Source: DATARH01 sp036264235 (GTDB lineage: Bacteria; Pseudomonadota; Alphaproteobacteria; ATCC43930; CGMCC-115725). Taken from it: a stretch of 44,314 bases of DNA. The translations under genes were made by a program, and so were the position numbers. Location: positions 1-44,314 of the forward strand of contig DATARH010000167.1 of NCBI GenBank assembly GCA_036264235.1, given 5' to 3'. Positions 15,564 to 24,159 of the stretch are shown here, in pieces. The notes beneath the pieces were generated by a model. That model did no database searches. It was not told the DNA's origin and saw only the letters and a list, made by a program, of their open reading frames with translations. The first letter of the stretch is position 1; each line of letters begins with the position of its first letter.

Positions 15564-16048
15564 GGCTCCTGATCCTGGCGGCCGGGCTTATCGCGATTGC
15601 GACCGCCGCGGCCGCGCAGACCAAGAACTTCACCGCCCCGGGTGGGGTGCCGAACTATTTCAGCAACGAAGCCGGTGCGCCGCTCGGCAGCGGCGGCATC
15701 GTTCACCCGCGCATGCCGCGTCCCGAAGTGGTCGAAGAGGAGGCACCGCGGGCACGCGCCAAGGTGGTCAGCTCCAGTCGTCGCGATACGCGCCGCCACG
15801 TTTCGCTACGCGACAAGCGCCGGGCTGCCAAAGTCGCCGCCGCAAGGGCGAAGCAGCGCGCCACCAAACTCGCCGCCGACAAGGCACGCAAAGCCAAGCT
15901 CGCTGCCGCCAAGAAGGCCGCAACCCGCACCGCCGCGGAGGCGCCGGCGAAGGGCGAGCCGGTTAAGGGTGAGCCGGCCAAGGCAGACGGCCAGGGCCGC
16001 TCGGCCCCCGCCAAACCGAAGCAGCCGCCTGCTTCGCCCGCCGGCTAG
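15560..16048 (+). CDS. Exported Lys/Ala-rich hypothetical protein
   Basis: The GTG start at 15560 overlaps the flavin reductase stop, giving 162 residues. Residues 1-19 (MRLLILAAGLIAIATAAAA) form a clear Sec signal peptide with likely cleavage at AAA-Q. The mature part has a short neutral segment (TAPGGVPNYFSNEAGAP), then from about residue 65 a strongly basic helix-prone region of Ala/Lys/Arg runs (ARAKQRATKLAADKARKAK), and a Pro/Gly/Lys tail with a small KGEPVKGEPAK duplication. No enzyme domain is recognised; nucleic-acid, lipid or cell-wall binding is conceivable. It ends with a 4-bp convergent overlap with the acetyltransferase gene. Confidence 0.75.
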   Translation: MRLLILAAGLIAIATAAAAQTKNFTAPGGVPNYFSNEAGAPLGSGGIVHPRMPRPEVVEEEAPRARAKVVSSSRRDTRRHVSLRDKRRAAKVAAARAKQRATKLAADKARKAKLAAAKKAATRTAAEAPAKGEPVKGEPAKADGQGRSAPAKPKQPPASPAG

Positions 16049-16563
16049 GCAGCGCGCTCGGTCGATGACCGTTCGTACGGCGGATTGGCCAACACCACGG
16101 AGGTCTCGATCTGCCGGTCCGGCACGGTCCAGTAGGTCTTCAGCAGGATCGTCTTGCGGGCGGGCGTGACCAGTTCGAAGCCGTGCCGTTGGTAGAACCG
16201 GATCGCCCACTCCGCGGCCGCCCAGGTGCCGATCAGCATCCGGCGCGTGGTGAGGCCCCGCAGATGCCGCAACAGCGCGCCGCCGACGCCGCGACGCTGA
16301 TCACCGGGCAGCACATAGGCATGGCGGATCAGATCGACGTCCTTTACCGGCTGAATGCCCATCACGCCGGCAAGGACGCCATTTTCTTCGAAGCCCCAGA
16401 ATGCGACGCCGGCGGCAATCTCGGCATCGAGTTCGTCGGCCGGCATGTAGGGGTCGTGCCAGCGATCGGCCGGGATCACGCCGCGATAGGCTTCGGCCGC
16501 GGCGTTGACGATCGCAAGAATTTCGGTCCGTTCCTCGTCGCGGCAAAGGCGGATGATGGTCAT
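16045..16563 (-). CDS. GNAT family N-acetyltransferase
   Basis: This 172-residue protein has the GNAT acetyl-CoA fold. The pyrophosphate-binding motif is DQRRGVGGALLRHL, flanked by DLIRHAYVLP (beta 4) and AEWAIRFYQRHGFELV (motif B, with the typical YxxxGF). The acceptor substrate is unknown. I use ATG 16563 (MTIIRLCRDEER); upstream codons to 16641 lie in the dapF promoter area and lack family similarity. The gene is divergent from dapF and overlaps the preceding gene's 3' end by 4 bp. Confidence 0.88.
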   Translation of the reverse strand: MTIIRLCRDEERTEILAIVNAAAEAYRGVIPADRWHDPYMPADELDAEIAAGVAFWGFEENGVLAGVMGIQPVKDVDLIRHAYVLPGDQRRGVGGALLRHLRGLTTRRMLIGTWAAAEWAIRFYQRHGFELVTPARKTILLKTYWTVPDRQIETSVVLANPPYERSSTERAA

Positions 16564-16652
16564 CGCCGAAGCGTGCCAGCCGGCCGGGCGCGCTGCAACT
16601 GCGGGGAGCCGGGCGTTGGACAGGCCCCGATCGGCCGCCATATAAGCGGGCC

Positions 16653-17492
16653 ATGGGCAGGATCGCGTTCCGCAAGATGCACGGGCTCGGCAACGACTTC
16701 GTCATCGTCGATCTGCGCGCGCAGCCGGTCGCGATCGACGCCGCGGCCGCCCGCATCCTCGCCGACCGGCGCACCGGGATCGGTTGCGACCAGGTGATCC
16801 TGCTGGAGCCGCCGCACGACCCGGCTGCGCAGGTGTTCATGCGTATCCGCAACCCGGATGGCGGCGAGGCCGAAGCCTGCGGCAACGGCACCCGCTGCGT
16901 CGCGGCGCTGCTGGCGGACGGAACCGGCGACCGGCACATCCGGATCGAGACCGCGGCCGGGCTGCTCGAAGCCGAGACCGTGCCCGACGGCCGCATCTCG
17001 GTCGCCATGAGCGTGCCGCGCACCGAGTGGCGCGACATCCCGCTGGCACGCCCGATGGACACGCTGCGGGTCGATCTCGTGCACGGCCCCCTGGCCGAGC
17101 CGGTTTGTACCAATATCGGCAACCCGCACGCGACGTTCTTCGTGGCCGATGCTGAGGCGATCGACCTCGCCGCGCTTGGGCCGGTCTTGGAGCACGACAA
17201 GCTGTTTCCCGAGCGCGCCAATATCGGCGTGGCGACGGTGCGCGATCCCGGCACGATCAGGCTGAGGGTCTGGGAGCGCGGCGCCGGACTGACCCCGGCC
17301 TGCGGCAGTGGGGCTTGCGCCGCCCTCGTCGCCGCCCATCGGCGCAATCTGACCGGGCGCACAGCCGCGGTGCTGCTCGATGGCGGTCGGCTCGACATCG
17401 CCTGGCGCGATGACGGACACGTCGTGATGACCGGCCCGGCGGCGCTCAGCTTCGAAGGCAGCTTCGACGCCGGTTGGATCGGCGGCCGATGA
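16653..17492 (+). CDS. dapF: Diaminopimelate epimerase DapF
   Basis: DapF interconverts LL- and meso-diaminopimelate for lysine and peptidoglycan synthesis without a cofactor. Both catalytic cysteines are present: Cys76 in EACGNGTRC and Cys217 in PACGSGACAA. The N-terminal KMHGLGNDFVIVD and the CTNIGNPHATFFV segment are canonical. The 279-residue length is normal. The stop overlaps the mtaB start (ATGA), and dapF-mtaB-ftsY forms a compact operon of a kind common in alphaproteobacteria. Confidence 0.97.
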   Translation: MGRIAFRKMHGLGNDFVIVDLRAQPVAIDAAAARILADRRTGIGCDQVILLEPPHDPAAQVFMRIRNPDGGEAEACGNGTRCVAALLADGTGDRHIRIETAAGLLEAETVPDGRISVAMSVPRTEWRDIPLARPMDTLRVDLVHGPLAEPVCTNIGNPHATFFVADAEAIDLAALGPVLEHDKLFPERANIGVATVRDPGTIRLRVWERGAGLTPACGSGACAALVAAHRRNLTGRTAAVLLDGGRLDIAWRDDGHVVMTGPAALSFEGSFDAGWIGGR

Positions 17493-18721
17493 CCGCGGTC
17501 GATATCGTCACCTTCGGCTGTCGCCTCAACGCGTTCGAGAGCGAGGTGATCCGCGGCGCCGCGCGCCAGGCCGGGCTCGAAGACGCGGTGATCGTCAACA
17601 CCTGCGCCGTCACCGCCGAGGCCGAACGTCAGGCGGGGCAGGCGATCCGCCGCGCCCGCCGCGAGCATCCCGGCCGCCGGATCATCGTCACCGGTTGCGC
17701 TGCGGCGCTGTCGCCCGAGCGCTACGCAGCGATGCCGGAAGTCGATCTCGTGCTCGACAATCAGGCGAAGCTGAAGGCCGAGAGCTACTGCCTTGCCCCT
17801 CGCCCCGTTTACGGGGAGAGCGTGCCCGAGGTGGAGCCGAGGGCGGGTGAGGGGTCGGTCCGTGCCCGCGCCTATCTCCAGGTGCAGCAGGGCTGCGACC
17901 ATCGCTGCACCTTCTGCATCATCCCCTATGCCCGCGGCCCGAGCCGGTCGCTGCCGCTGAGCGATATCGTCGAACAGGCTCGGGGCCGCGTAGCCGAGGG
18001 CGCCCGCGAAATCGTGCTGACGGGGGTCGATCTGACCGCCTACGGCGCCGACCTGCCCGAACACCCGAGCCTCGGCCGGATGGTGCAGAGCCTGCTCGCC
18101 GCGGTGCCCGAGCTGCCGCGGCTGCGCCTCTCCTCGCTCGACCCGAGCGAGATCGACGCCGAGCTGTGGGATCTGCTTGGGTCTGAGCCGCGGCTGATGC
18201 CCCATCTTCATTTGTCGCTGCAAGCGGGCGACGATCTTGTCCTGAAGCGGATGAAGCGCCGCCACAGCCGGTCCGACGCGATCGCCTGTGCCCGCCGCGC
18301 CCGCGAACTCCGACTGGACATCGCGATCGGCGCCGATCTGATCGCTGGCTTCCCGACTGAAACCGACGAAATGTTCCGCCGCAGCCTCGATCTCGTGGCG
18401 GAATGCGGCATCGCGTTTCTGCACGTCTTCCCCTACAGCCCGCGACCGGGCACCCCGGCGGCGCGGATGCCGCCGGTCGATCCCGGCATCGTCCGCGCGC
18501 GTGCGGCCAGTTTGCGCCAAGCCGGCGCGGCGGCGCTCGCAGCCGATCTGCGCGCCCGCATCGGCGGCACCGGCGAAGTCTTGATCGAGCGGCCTGGCCG
18601 CGGCCGCGCGCCGTTCTACGCCGAGATCGACTGTTCCGCCGAGTTGCGCGCGGGTTCGCTGCACCGCATGCGCTTTGTCGCGCTACATGGCAGCCGCCTG
18701 GTCGGGGAGCCGCTGCGATGA
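17489..18721 (+). CDS. mtaB: tRNA t6A methylthiotransferase MtaB
   Basis: MtaB adds a methylthio group to t6A37 of ANN-decoding tRNAs. The 410 residues comprise the N-terminal MTTase domain (cluster cysteines 11, 39 and 70; VDIVTFGCRLNAFESE is diagnostic of MtaB rather than MiaB), the radical-SAM domain with Cys136, Cys140 and Cys143 (QQGCDHRCTFCIIPYARGP), and a short C-terminal TRAM-like region. Residues 103-122, in the linker before the radical-SAM domain, are encoded by a palindromic element (17796-17854) and are not part of the family. The start at 17489 overlaps dapF; the ATG at 17474 lies inside dapF. The stop overlaps ftsY (ATGA). Confidence 0.95.
   Translation: MTAVDIVTFGCRLNAFESEVIRGAARQAGLEDAVIVNTCAVTAEAERQAGQAIRRARREHPGRRIIVTGCAAALSPERYAAMPEVDLVLDNQAKLKAESYCLAPRPVYGESVPEVEPRAGEGSVRARAYLQVQQGCDHRCTFCIIPYARGPSRSLPLSDIVEQARGRVAEGAREIVLTGVDLTAYGADLPEHPSLGRMVQSLLAAVPELPRLRLSSLDPSEIDAELWDLLGSEPRLMPHLHLSLQAGDDLVLKRMKRRHSRSDAIACARRARELRLDIAIGADLIAGFPTETDEMFRRSLDLVAECGIAFLHVFPYSPRPGTPAARMPPVDPGIVRARAASLRQAGAAALAADLRARIGGTGEVLIERPGRGRAPFYAEIDCSAELRAGSLHRMRFVALHGSRLVGEPLR
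17796..17854 (+). repeat. 59-bp palindromic element inside mtaB
   Basis: Outer arms CCCCTCGCCC and GGGTGAGGGG pair with one mismatch, and an inner stem CCCCGT/ACGGGG follows the left arm. It is 48/59 identical to the element inside pdhC (40825-40883) with no gaps, and both are read in the same frame. The encoded peptide runs PRP..GE....E..P.AGEG. It adds about 20 residues in a domain linker without breaking the frame. Confidence 0.85.
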
Positions 18722-19737
18722 GGTTCTGGCGCCGCGACGTTGCCGACGAAGCCGCCGCCAATCCTGATCCCGCCGTGGCCGAGACCGCCGAGCCGGTCGA
18801 GCCGCAACAGGAGGAGCGTGGCCGCTGGTTTGCCCGTCTGCGGCAGGGGCTGTCGAAAAGCTCCACCCGGCTCAACGACGGGATCAACGTCATCTTCCGC
18901 CGCCGGCGGCTCGACGGCGAGGCGCTGGAGGAATTGGAAGAACTGCTGATCGCCAGCGATATGGGGATTGGCGTCTCTGGCGAGGTGGTCGAAAGCCTGC
19001 GCCGCACCCGCTTCAATCAGGAGGTCTCGCCGGAGGAAGTGCGCGCTGCGCTGGCCGACGAGGTGATCCGCCTGATCGAGCGGGTGCAACGGCCGCTGCG
19101 TCTCGATCCGGCAAAGAAGCCGTTCGTGGTTCTCGTCGTTGGGGTCAACGGCAGCGGCAAGACGACTACGATCGGCAAATTGGCCAAGCAATATGCCGGC
19201 GACGGCAAGCGGGTCGTGCTGGCTGCCGGCGACACCTTCCGCGCCGCGGCGGTCGAGCAATTGCAGATCTGGGGCGAGCGCGCCGGCTGCCCGGTGCTGA
19301 CGCGGCCCACGGGCTCCGACGCCGCCGGCCTCGCCTTCGACGCACTGACCCAAGCCAAGGCCGAGGGCGCCGATGTGCTGCTGATCGACACCGCCGGCCG
19401 GCTGCAGAACAAGGCCGATCTGATGGCTGAGTTGCAGAAGATCGTGCGCGTGTTGAAGAAGGTTGATGCCGAGGCGCCGCACGCGGTGCTGCTGGTGCTC
19501 GACGCGACCGTCGGCCAGAACGCGCATGCCCAGGCTGAAATCTTCCGCGACATGGTCGGCGTCACCGGCATTGTGATGACCAAGCTCGACGGCACCGCCA
19601 AGGGCGGCGTCCTCGTCTCGCTGGCCGAGAAATACGGCATCCCGATCCATGCGATCGGCATTGGCGAGGGCGCCGAGGATTTGCGTCCGTTCGACGCCCG
19701 CTCCTATGCCCGCAGCCTGGTCGGGCTAGAGCCCTAG
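18718..19737 (+). CDS. ftsY: Signal recognition particle receptor FtsY
   Basis: FtsY is the SRP receptor GTPase that receives Ffh-ribosome complexes at the membrane. The 339-residue protein has a short acidic A domain (1-40), an N domain (LSKSSTRLNDGINVIF), the P-loop VNGSGKTTTIGKLAK, LLIDTAGRLQNKADLM and MTKLDGTAKGG, all intact. It begins at ATG 18718 overlapping mtaB. Its last 12 bases overlap the convergent Nudix gene. Confidence 0.97.
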   Translation: MRFWRRDVADEAAANPDPAVAETAEPVEPQQEERGRWFARLRQGLSKSSTRLNDGINVIFRRRRLDGEALEELEELLIASDMGIGVSGEVVESLRRTRFNQEVSPEEVRAALADEVIRLIERVQRPLRLDPAKKPFVVLVVGVNGSGKTTTIGKLAKQYAGDGKRVVLAAGDTFRAAAVEQLQIWGERAGCPVLTRPTGSDAAGLAFDALTQAKAEGADVLLIDTAGRLQNKADLMAELQKIVRVLKKVDAEAPHAVLLVLDATVGQNAHAQAEIFRDMVGVTGIVMTKLDGTAKGGVLVSLAEKYGIPIHAIGIGEGAEDLRPFDARSYARSLVGLEP

Positions 19738-20301
19738 CGGCCGCCCCACCGGCTCGGGCGGTGGATTGTGCCGCACGGAGTAATCGCCGCTCGCCTGTGC
19801 CTCGTGCTCGTGGTGCAGCGCCCAATGCACCGACGGAAACGCGATCTCGTCCCACGGGATTTCGTCCCACTGAAACAGGCCGACTTCGAGGCTTTCCGGC
19901 CCCGGCGCGACCGCCTCGTCGAGTAGCCGGGCGCGGTAGATCAGCTGCACCTGGCTGATGCGCGGGATGTCATAGATCGCCAGCAACCCTTCGATTTCGA
20001 TCCGTGCCTGCGCCTCTTCCCAGGCCTCGCGCTCGGCGCCGGCGCTGGTCGCCTCGTGCAATTCGAGATAGCCGGCCGGCAGCGTCCAGAAGCCGCGCCG
20101 CGGGTTGATCGACCGCCGGCACAGCAGGATCCGGTCGCCCCACCGCGCCACGCTGCCGACGACGATTTTCGGGTTGTCGTAGAGGATGTAGCCGCAATCG
20201 GCGCAGATCGTGCGCTCGCGGTTGTCGCCCTCGGGAATGGCGCGGACCGACGGTCCGCGAGCAGCAGCGTTGTCGCTCGGCGACGGCATGGGCCGGATCA
20301 T
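19726..20301 (-). CDS. Nudix hydrolase with zinc-ribbon N-terminus
   Basis: This is a 191-residue protein. The Nudix box is complete (GYLELHEATSAGAEREAWEE, fitting Gx5Ex7REUxEE), so it should hydrolyse a nucleoside diphosphate derivative with Mg2+. A CADCGYILYDNPK segment resembles half of the zinc ribbon seen in NudC-like enzymes; with just one CxxC pair visible, zinc binding may need a dimer. The substrate is not assignable. ATG 20301 (MIRPMPSP) is used; 20289 is an equally plausible start. The gene overlaps the ftsY 3' end by 12 bp in convergent orientation. Confidence 0.88.
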   Translation of the reverse strand: MIRPMPSPSDNAAARGPSVRAIPEGDNRERTICADCGYILYDNPKIVVGSVARWGDRILLCRRSINPRRGFWTLPAGYLELHEATSAGAEREAWEEAQARIEIEGLLAIYDIPRISQVQLIYRARLLDEAVAPGPESLEVGLFQWDEIPWDEIAFPSVHWALHHEHEAQASGDYSVRHNPPPEPVGRPLGL

Positions 20302-20338
20302 AGAAATCGGCCCGCCGCCGGGCAAGGTGAGGCGCCGC

Positions 20339-21061
20339 TTACGCCGGCACCGGGATCGCCCGCTGGTTGTACATGATCTTGCGGATGCGGGCCCGGTCCT
20401 CGTCGCTCAACGAGGCCGGGTCGGGCGGCAGGTTGGTGCCGGCCGCCATGCCGCGCTTGACCGCGGGACGCTCGCCGATCTCATCGAACCAGCGCTTAAA
20501 GTGCTTGAACTCGTTGATTTCCTGGCCTTGCGCCTTCCAGTTCACCGTCCACGGATAGCAGATCATGTCGGCGATCGTGTATTCGTCGCCGGCGACATAG
20601 CGGCTCTTGTAGAGCCGGTTGTTGAGGACACCGTAGAGCCGGTTGGCTTCGTCGGTGAAGCGGCGGATCGGGTACGTCAGGTCGCCCGCCTCCGGGCCGG
20701 CGCGGCGGAAATGGCCGCATTCACCGAGCTTCGGCCCCTGGTTGGCCATCTGCCACATCACCCATTGCGTAACCTCGTATTTGCCACGCAAATCCTGCGG
20801 CCAGAACTTTCCGACCTTCTCGGCGATGTACATCATGATGGCGCCCGACTCGAACACGGCGATCGGCGCGCCGCCGCCCTTTGGCGCATGATCCACCATC
20901 GTCGGCATCCGGTGGTTCGGGTTGATCGCCAAGAATTCCGGCGCGAACTGGTCGCCCTGCTGAATATTGCACGGCACGATCTTGTACTCGACCCCGGCCT
21001 CCTCGAGCAGGATCGTCACCTTCTTGCCGTTCGGTGTCGGCCAGTAATGCAGATCGATCAT
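20339..21061 (-). CDS. Glutathione S-transferase family protein (YghU/Ure2p-like)
   Basis: This 240-residue cytosolic GST has an N-terminal thioredoxin-like domain with PTPNGKKVTILLEEAG, the cis-proline NPNHRMPTMVD, and the glutathione-binding ES motif in FESGAIMMYIAEK. An all-helical C-domain follows with the N-capping box YTIADMICYPW. The N-terminal TPNG segment and length fit the YghU/YfcG disulfide-bond-reductase branch. It is divergent from the LLM monooxygenase gene at 21181, so it could serve detoxification linked to that cluster, which is inference. Confidence 0.9.
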   Translation of the reverse strand: MIDLHYWPTPNGKKVTILLEEAGVEYKIVPCNIQQGDQFAPEFLAINPNHRMPTMVDHAPKGGGAPIAVFESGAIMMYIAEKVGKFWPQDLRGKYEVTQWVMWQMANQGPKLGECGHFRRAGPEAGDLTYPIRRFTDEANRLYGVLNNRLYKSRYVAGDEYTIADMICYPWTVNWKAQGQEINEFKHFKRWFDEIGERPAVKRGMAAGTNLPPDPASLSDEDRARIRKIMYNQRAIPVPA

Positions 21062-21128
21062 CGTGTTCCTCCGGCTTGGATGCGCGACCCTAACCCAGCC
21101 CCGGAAGGCTGCCTAGCGGCGCCCCGGC

Positions 21129-21157
21129 TTGACAGCGGCGGTTGCCGCGTTCGTGAT
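21129..21157 (+). promoter_or_regulatory. Candidate promoter for the LLM-LLM-SDR cluster
   Basis: A perfect TTGACA (21129-21134) is followed after 17 nt by CGTGAT (21152-21157), a weak -10. Transcription would start near 21164. The downstream GTG start (21181) has AAGGAGG in the leader, an ideal ribosome site that decides the unusual GTG. Confidence 0.4.
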
Positions 21158-21180
21158 CGCGCCAATTAAGGAGGGCTTGC

Positions 21181-22224
21181 GTGAAATTCGGCAATTTCCT
21201 GTTTCCCGACAGCCGCGATCCGGCGCGCGACGGCATCGTCATCGACGAGACCATCCGCGAGGCGCATCTCGCCGACGAGCTCGGGGCTGACATCGTCTGG
21301 TTGGCCGAGCATCATTTCGATGGCATCTCGGTCTATGCCGACCCGATCGGACTCGCCGGCGCGCTCGGCGCCACCTTGCGCCATGCGGGCCTGGGCTTTG
21401 CGGTGTTCCAGGTGGCGTTGCACCACCCGATCCGCCTCGCCGAGCAGATGGCGTTCCTCGACCATTTGACGAAGGGCAAGCTGATCGTCGGTCTCGGCCG
21501 CGGCAGCTCCTACAACATCTATGATTACCAGGGCTTCGGCATCGACCATCACGAAGCGCAGGACCGGCTCGACGAGGCCGAGGACATCATGCTGCGCGCC
21601 TGGAGCGGCGGCGCCTTCGAACACACCGGCCGGTTCTGGCGATTGCAGGTGCCGATGCTGCGGCCGCGCCCCTATATGCAGCCGCACCCGCCCGTGATCC
21701 GCGGCGCCTCGGGCGAGGCGTCGCTGATCGAGCTGGCGCGGCAGGGCAAGCCGTTCCTGATGAACGTGCAGTCCTTCGAGACGACGCGCGACCGGCTCGC
21801 GCTTTATGCCCGGACGATGCGGGAGGCCGGCCATGACGAGGCGGCAGTCGCCGGCAACCTCGAACAGAGCTGGGTGTGGCGCAATGTCTTCGTCGCCGAG
21901 ACTGATGCCGAGGCGGAACGCGTCGCGCTCCCGACTTTCGCGGCGATGACCGAGGCACGGGCCGAGATGCGCAACCGCATCTTCGCCGAGACCGGGATGC
22001 GCATCGCGGTGCCGCCCGGCGATTTGCCGGGCGCTCGGACCGGCCGCGGCGACGGCGTGATTCACGGCTCGGCGGCGACCGTCGCCGAGGACATCGCCGG
22101 CCTCGAAAACATCGGCATCGGCGGCGTCATCGCGGTCTTCCGCATGGGGCAGATGCCGCATGAACTGGCGGCCGAAAGCCTGACCCGTTTCATGCGCGAG
22201 GTGGCGCCGCAATTCCGCCGGTGA
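21181..22224 (+). CDS. LLM-class flavin-dependent oxidoreductase
   Basis: This 347-residue luciferase-like protein has the barrel start MKFGNFLFPDSRDP, the WLAEHHF motif on an early strand, LIVGLGRGSSYNIYDY and the C-terminal AEDIAGLENIGIGGVIAVF. These suggest a flavin monooxygenase of the alkanal/organic-compound type; the substrate is unknown. The GTG start is supported by AAGGAGG 6 nt upstream. It is 70 nt ahead of a second LLM gene with which it shares the MKFG start, but the two proteins differ through most of their length, so they are paralogues rather than a recent duplication, perhaps luciferase-like alpha/beta partners. Confidence 0.88.
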   Translation: MKFGNFLFPDSRDPARDGIVIDETIREAHLADELGADIVWLAEHHFDGISVYADPIGLAGALGATLRHAGLGFAVFQVALHHPIRLAEQMAFLDHLTKGKLIVGLGRGSSYNIYDYQGFGIDHHEAQDRLDEAEDIMLRAWSGGAFEHTGRFWRLQVPMLRPRPYMQPHPPVIRGASGEASLIELARQGKPFLMNVQSFETTRDRLALYARTMREAGHDEAAVAGNLEQSWVWRNVFVAETDAEAERVALPTFAAMTEARAEMRNRIFAETGMRIAVPPGDLPGARTGRGDGVIHGSAATVAEDIAGLENIGIGGVIAVFRMGQMPHELAAESLTRFMREVAPQFRR

Positions 22225-22294
22225 GGGCGGCAGCACTCGATAATCGGGTTGCTGCGCCATACATTCCGGCGATGCGGCGCAACGGAGAAGGCTC

Positions 22295-23314
22295 ATGAAA
22301 TTCGGATTATTTGGCGGCGCCCGGGCACGCGGCGGCCCGGCCGGCGACAGCGACGGCTACCACGAATTCATCCGGTACATCGTCTCGGCCGAGGAGCTCG
22401 GCTTTTCCAGCGTGTTTCTGGTCGAGCATCATTTTACCGGCTTCGGTCAGGTTTCGGCCTCGCTCAACCTGTTGAGCTACCTCGCCGCACGTACCTCGAA
22501 AATCCGGCTCGGCACAGCGGTGGTGGTGCTGCCCTGGCACAACCCGGTACTGGTCGCCGAGGAGGCGGCAACCCTCGACCTCCTGTCGAACGGCCGGCTC
22601 GATTTCGGCGTCGGCAAGGGCTACCGGCCTTACGAATTCTCCGGCTTCTGCATCCCGCAGGAGGAAGCGACCGAGCGCTTCGACGAGGCGATCGACATTA
22701 TCCGGCAGGCCTGGACCAGCAAGGGCCGGTTCTCCTATGAGGGCAAGCGCTGGCGCTATGAGAACATTGTGGTCGAGCCGGCGCCGATCCAGCAGCCGCA
22801 CCCGCCATTCTGGATGGGCGCCGGCAGCCCGGACTCGATCCGTCGCGCCGCCCGCGAAGGTTACAATCTGCTGCTCGACCAGATCGCGCCTGTTGACGTC
22901 ATCATCGACCGGGTCCGGGTGTTCCGCGAGGAGTGTCAGGCGATCGGCCGGCCCTACGACCCGATGATGGTCGGTGTCACCCGGGGCCTGCAGATCGTCC
23001 ACAATGAGGAAGAGCGCAAGCGGGCGATCGTCACCCGTCGCGAGGTCTTGAAGAACATCGGTGACCTCGCCCGCGGCCCCGGCGCCGAGCGCTACCACCA
23101 CATCAAGGACGACCCCGACGCGTTCGAGCTCGATGACGCGCCGCTGCTCGGCACCCCGGAGGAGATCATCGCCCGGCTGAAGCGGCTCGAGGCCGGCGGC
23201 ATCGAGAACGTGCTGTTCGCGGCTCCGGGTGCCTCGGTCGCGGGACTGCGCACCTTCGCGGAGGAGATCATGCCGGCCTTCGACCGGAGCCCGATGCAAC
23301 TGGCGCAGGTATAG
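22295..23314 (+). CDS. LLM-class flavin-dependent oxidoreductase
   Basis: This 339-residue TIM-barrel protein begins MKFGLFGGARARGG and has FLVEHHFTGFGQ, RLGTAVVVLPWHNPVLVAEE and LDFGVGKGYRPYEF, typical of bacterial luciferase alpha-like monooxygenases. GGAGAAGG precedes the ATG. The first LLM gene is 70 nt upstream and an SDR starts 2 nt downstream, so the three are one transcription unit. A flavin-oxygenation step followed by alcohol/ketone conversion by the SDR would make sense, but no substrate is indicated. Confidence 0.88.
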   Translation: MKFGLFGGARARGGPAGDSDGYHEFIRYIVSAEELGFSSVFLVEHHFTGFGQVSASLNLLSYLAARTSKIRLGTAVVVLPWHNPVLVAEEAATLDLLSNGRLDFGVGKGYRPYEFSGFCIPQEEATERFDEAIDIIRQAWTSKGRFSYEGKRWRYENIVVEPAPIQQPHPPFWMGAGSPDSIRRAAREGYNLLLDQIAPVDVIIDRVRVFREECQAIGRPYDPMMVGVTRGLQIVHNEEERKRAIVTRREVLKNIGDLARGPGAERYHHIKDDPDAFELDDAPLLGTPEEIIARLKRLEAGGIENVLFAAPGASVAGLRTFAEEIMPAFDRSPMQLAQV

Positions 23315-23316
23315 CG

Positions 23317-24159
23317 ATGGAACAGCGGGTCGCGATCGTCACCGGCGGGCTCCGCGGGCTCGGCCGCGCGATGGCACTTGGCCTCGCGCGAGAGGGGCAT
23401 TCGGTCGCGGCGGTCGGCCATATCGCGTCCGATATTCCCGAGATGACCGCGCTCGCGACCGAGCTGCAGCTGGGCGACCGGTTGTGGCCGCTGGTCGCCG
23501 ATTTGCGCCGCGCCGAAGAGTGCGATCGCGTCGTCGCCGAAACCCGGACCCATTTCGGCACGCCCGAGATTCTCGTCAACAGTGCCGGGCTGACCTTCAC
23601 CTATATCGATCCCGACCGCTTTCGCCGCCCGACGCTGCAGCGCTTCTGGGAGGTCGGCGACGAGGTCATCGACAATGTGATCGCGACCAACTACCTCGCG
23701 GCCGACCGACTGACGCGCCGGGTCGTGCCGGCGATGGTCGAACGGGGCTGGGGCCGCATCGTCAACGTCACCACCAAGCTCGACACGATGAACCGGATCG
23801 GCACGCATCCTTACGGCGCCTCGAAGGCGGCGCTCGAGATGGCCACCGAGGTCTGGGCCAAGGACATCGCGGATACCGGCGTTACGATCAATATCGTCAA
23901 CCCCGGCGCCGGCGCCAACACGCCCGGCATGGCCGCCGAAATGCGCGAAATGAGCCGGGAAGGCCGCGCCGCTCGGCTCGTCGAGCCAGACGAGATGGTG
24001 CCGCCCTTGCTCTACGTGGTCTCGCGCGAGGCCGACGCCGTCAACGGCTATCGCTTCGACGCCAATGCCTGGGAAGCCAGCCTGACGCCCGCGGAGGCGG
24101 CTCGCCACGCCGGCCGCCCGGCCGGCTTCGTGCTGCACCCGCAGGAGAACGGCGCCTGA
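23317..24159 (+). CDS. SDR family NAD(P)-dependent oxidoreductase
   Basis: This 280-residue classical-type SDR has the cofactor motif TGGLRGLGRAM (9-19), NSAG at 88-91 in place of NNAG, and the catalytic pair Tyr166 and Lys170 in YGASK. The usual Ser 13 residues before Tyr is Thr153, a conservative change. A longer than usual insertion (about 95-118) may shape the substrate pocket. It starts 2 nt after the second LLM gene, so it is co-transcribed and probably in the same pathway. It is convergent with the broken sthA gene, the two stops being adjacent. Confidence 0.9.
   Translation: MEQRVAIVTGGLRGLGRAMALGLAREGHSVAAVGHIASDIPEMTALATELQLGDRLWPLVADLRRAEECDRVVAETRTHFGTPEILVNSAGLTFTYIDPDRFRRPTLQRFWEVGDEVIDNVIATNYLAADRLTRRVVPAMVERGWGRIVNVTTKLDTMNRIGTHPYGASKAALEMATEVWAKDIADTGVTINIVNPGAGANTPGMAAEMREMSREGRAARLVEPDEMVPPLLYVVSREADAVNGYRFDANAWEASLTPAEAARHAGRPAGFVLHPQENGA

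Noticed and set aside
15945..15990. KGEPVKGEPAK as a tandem repeat array
   Set aside because: Only two short units; normal for a low-complexity tail.
16301..18664. Long minus-strand open frame (787 codons) over dapF and mtaB
   Set aside because: Antisense shadow; the plus-strand genes have complete catalytic motifs.
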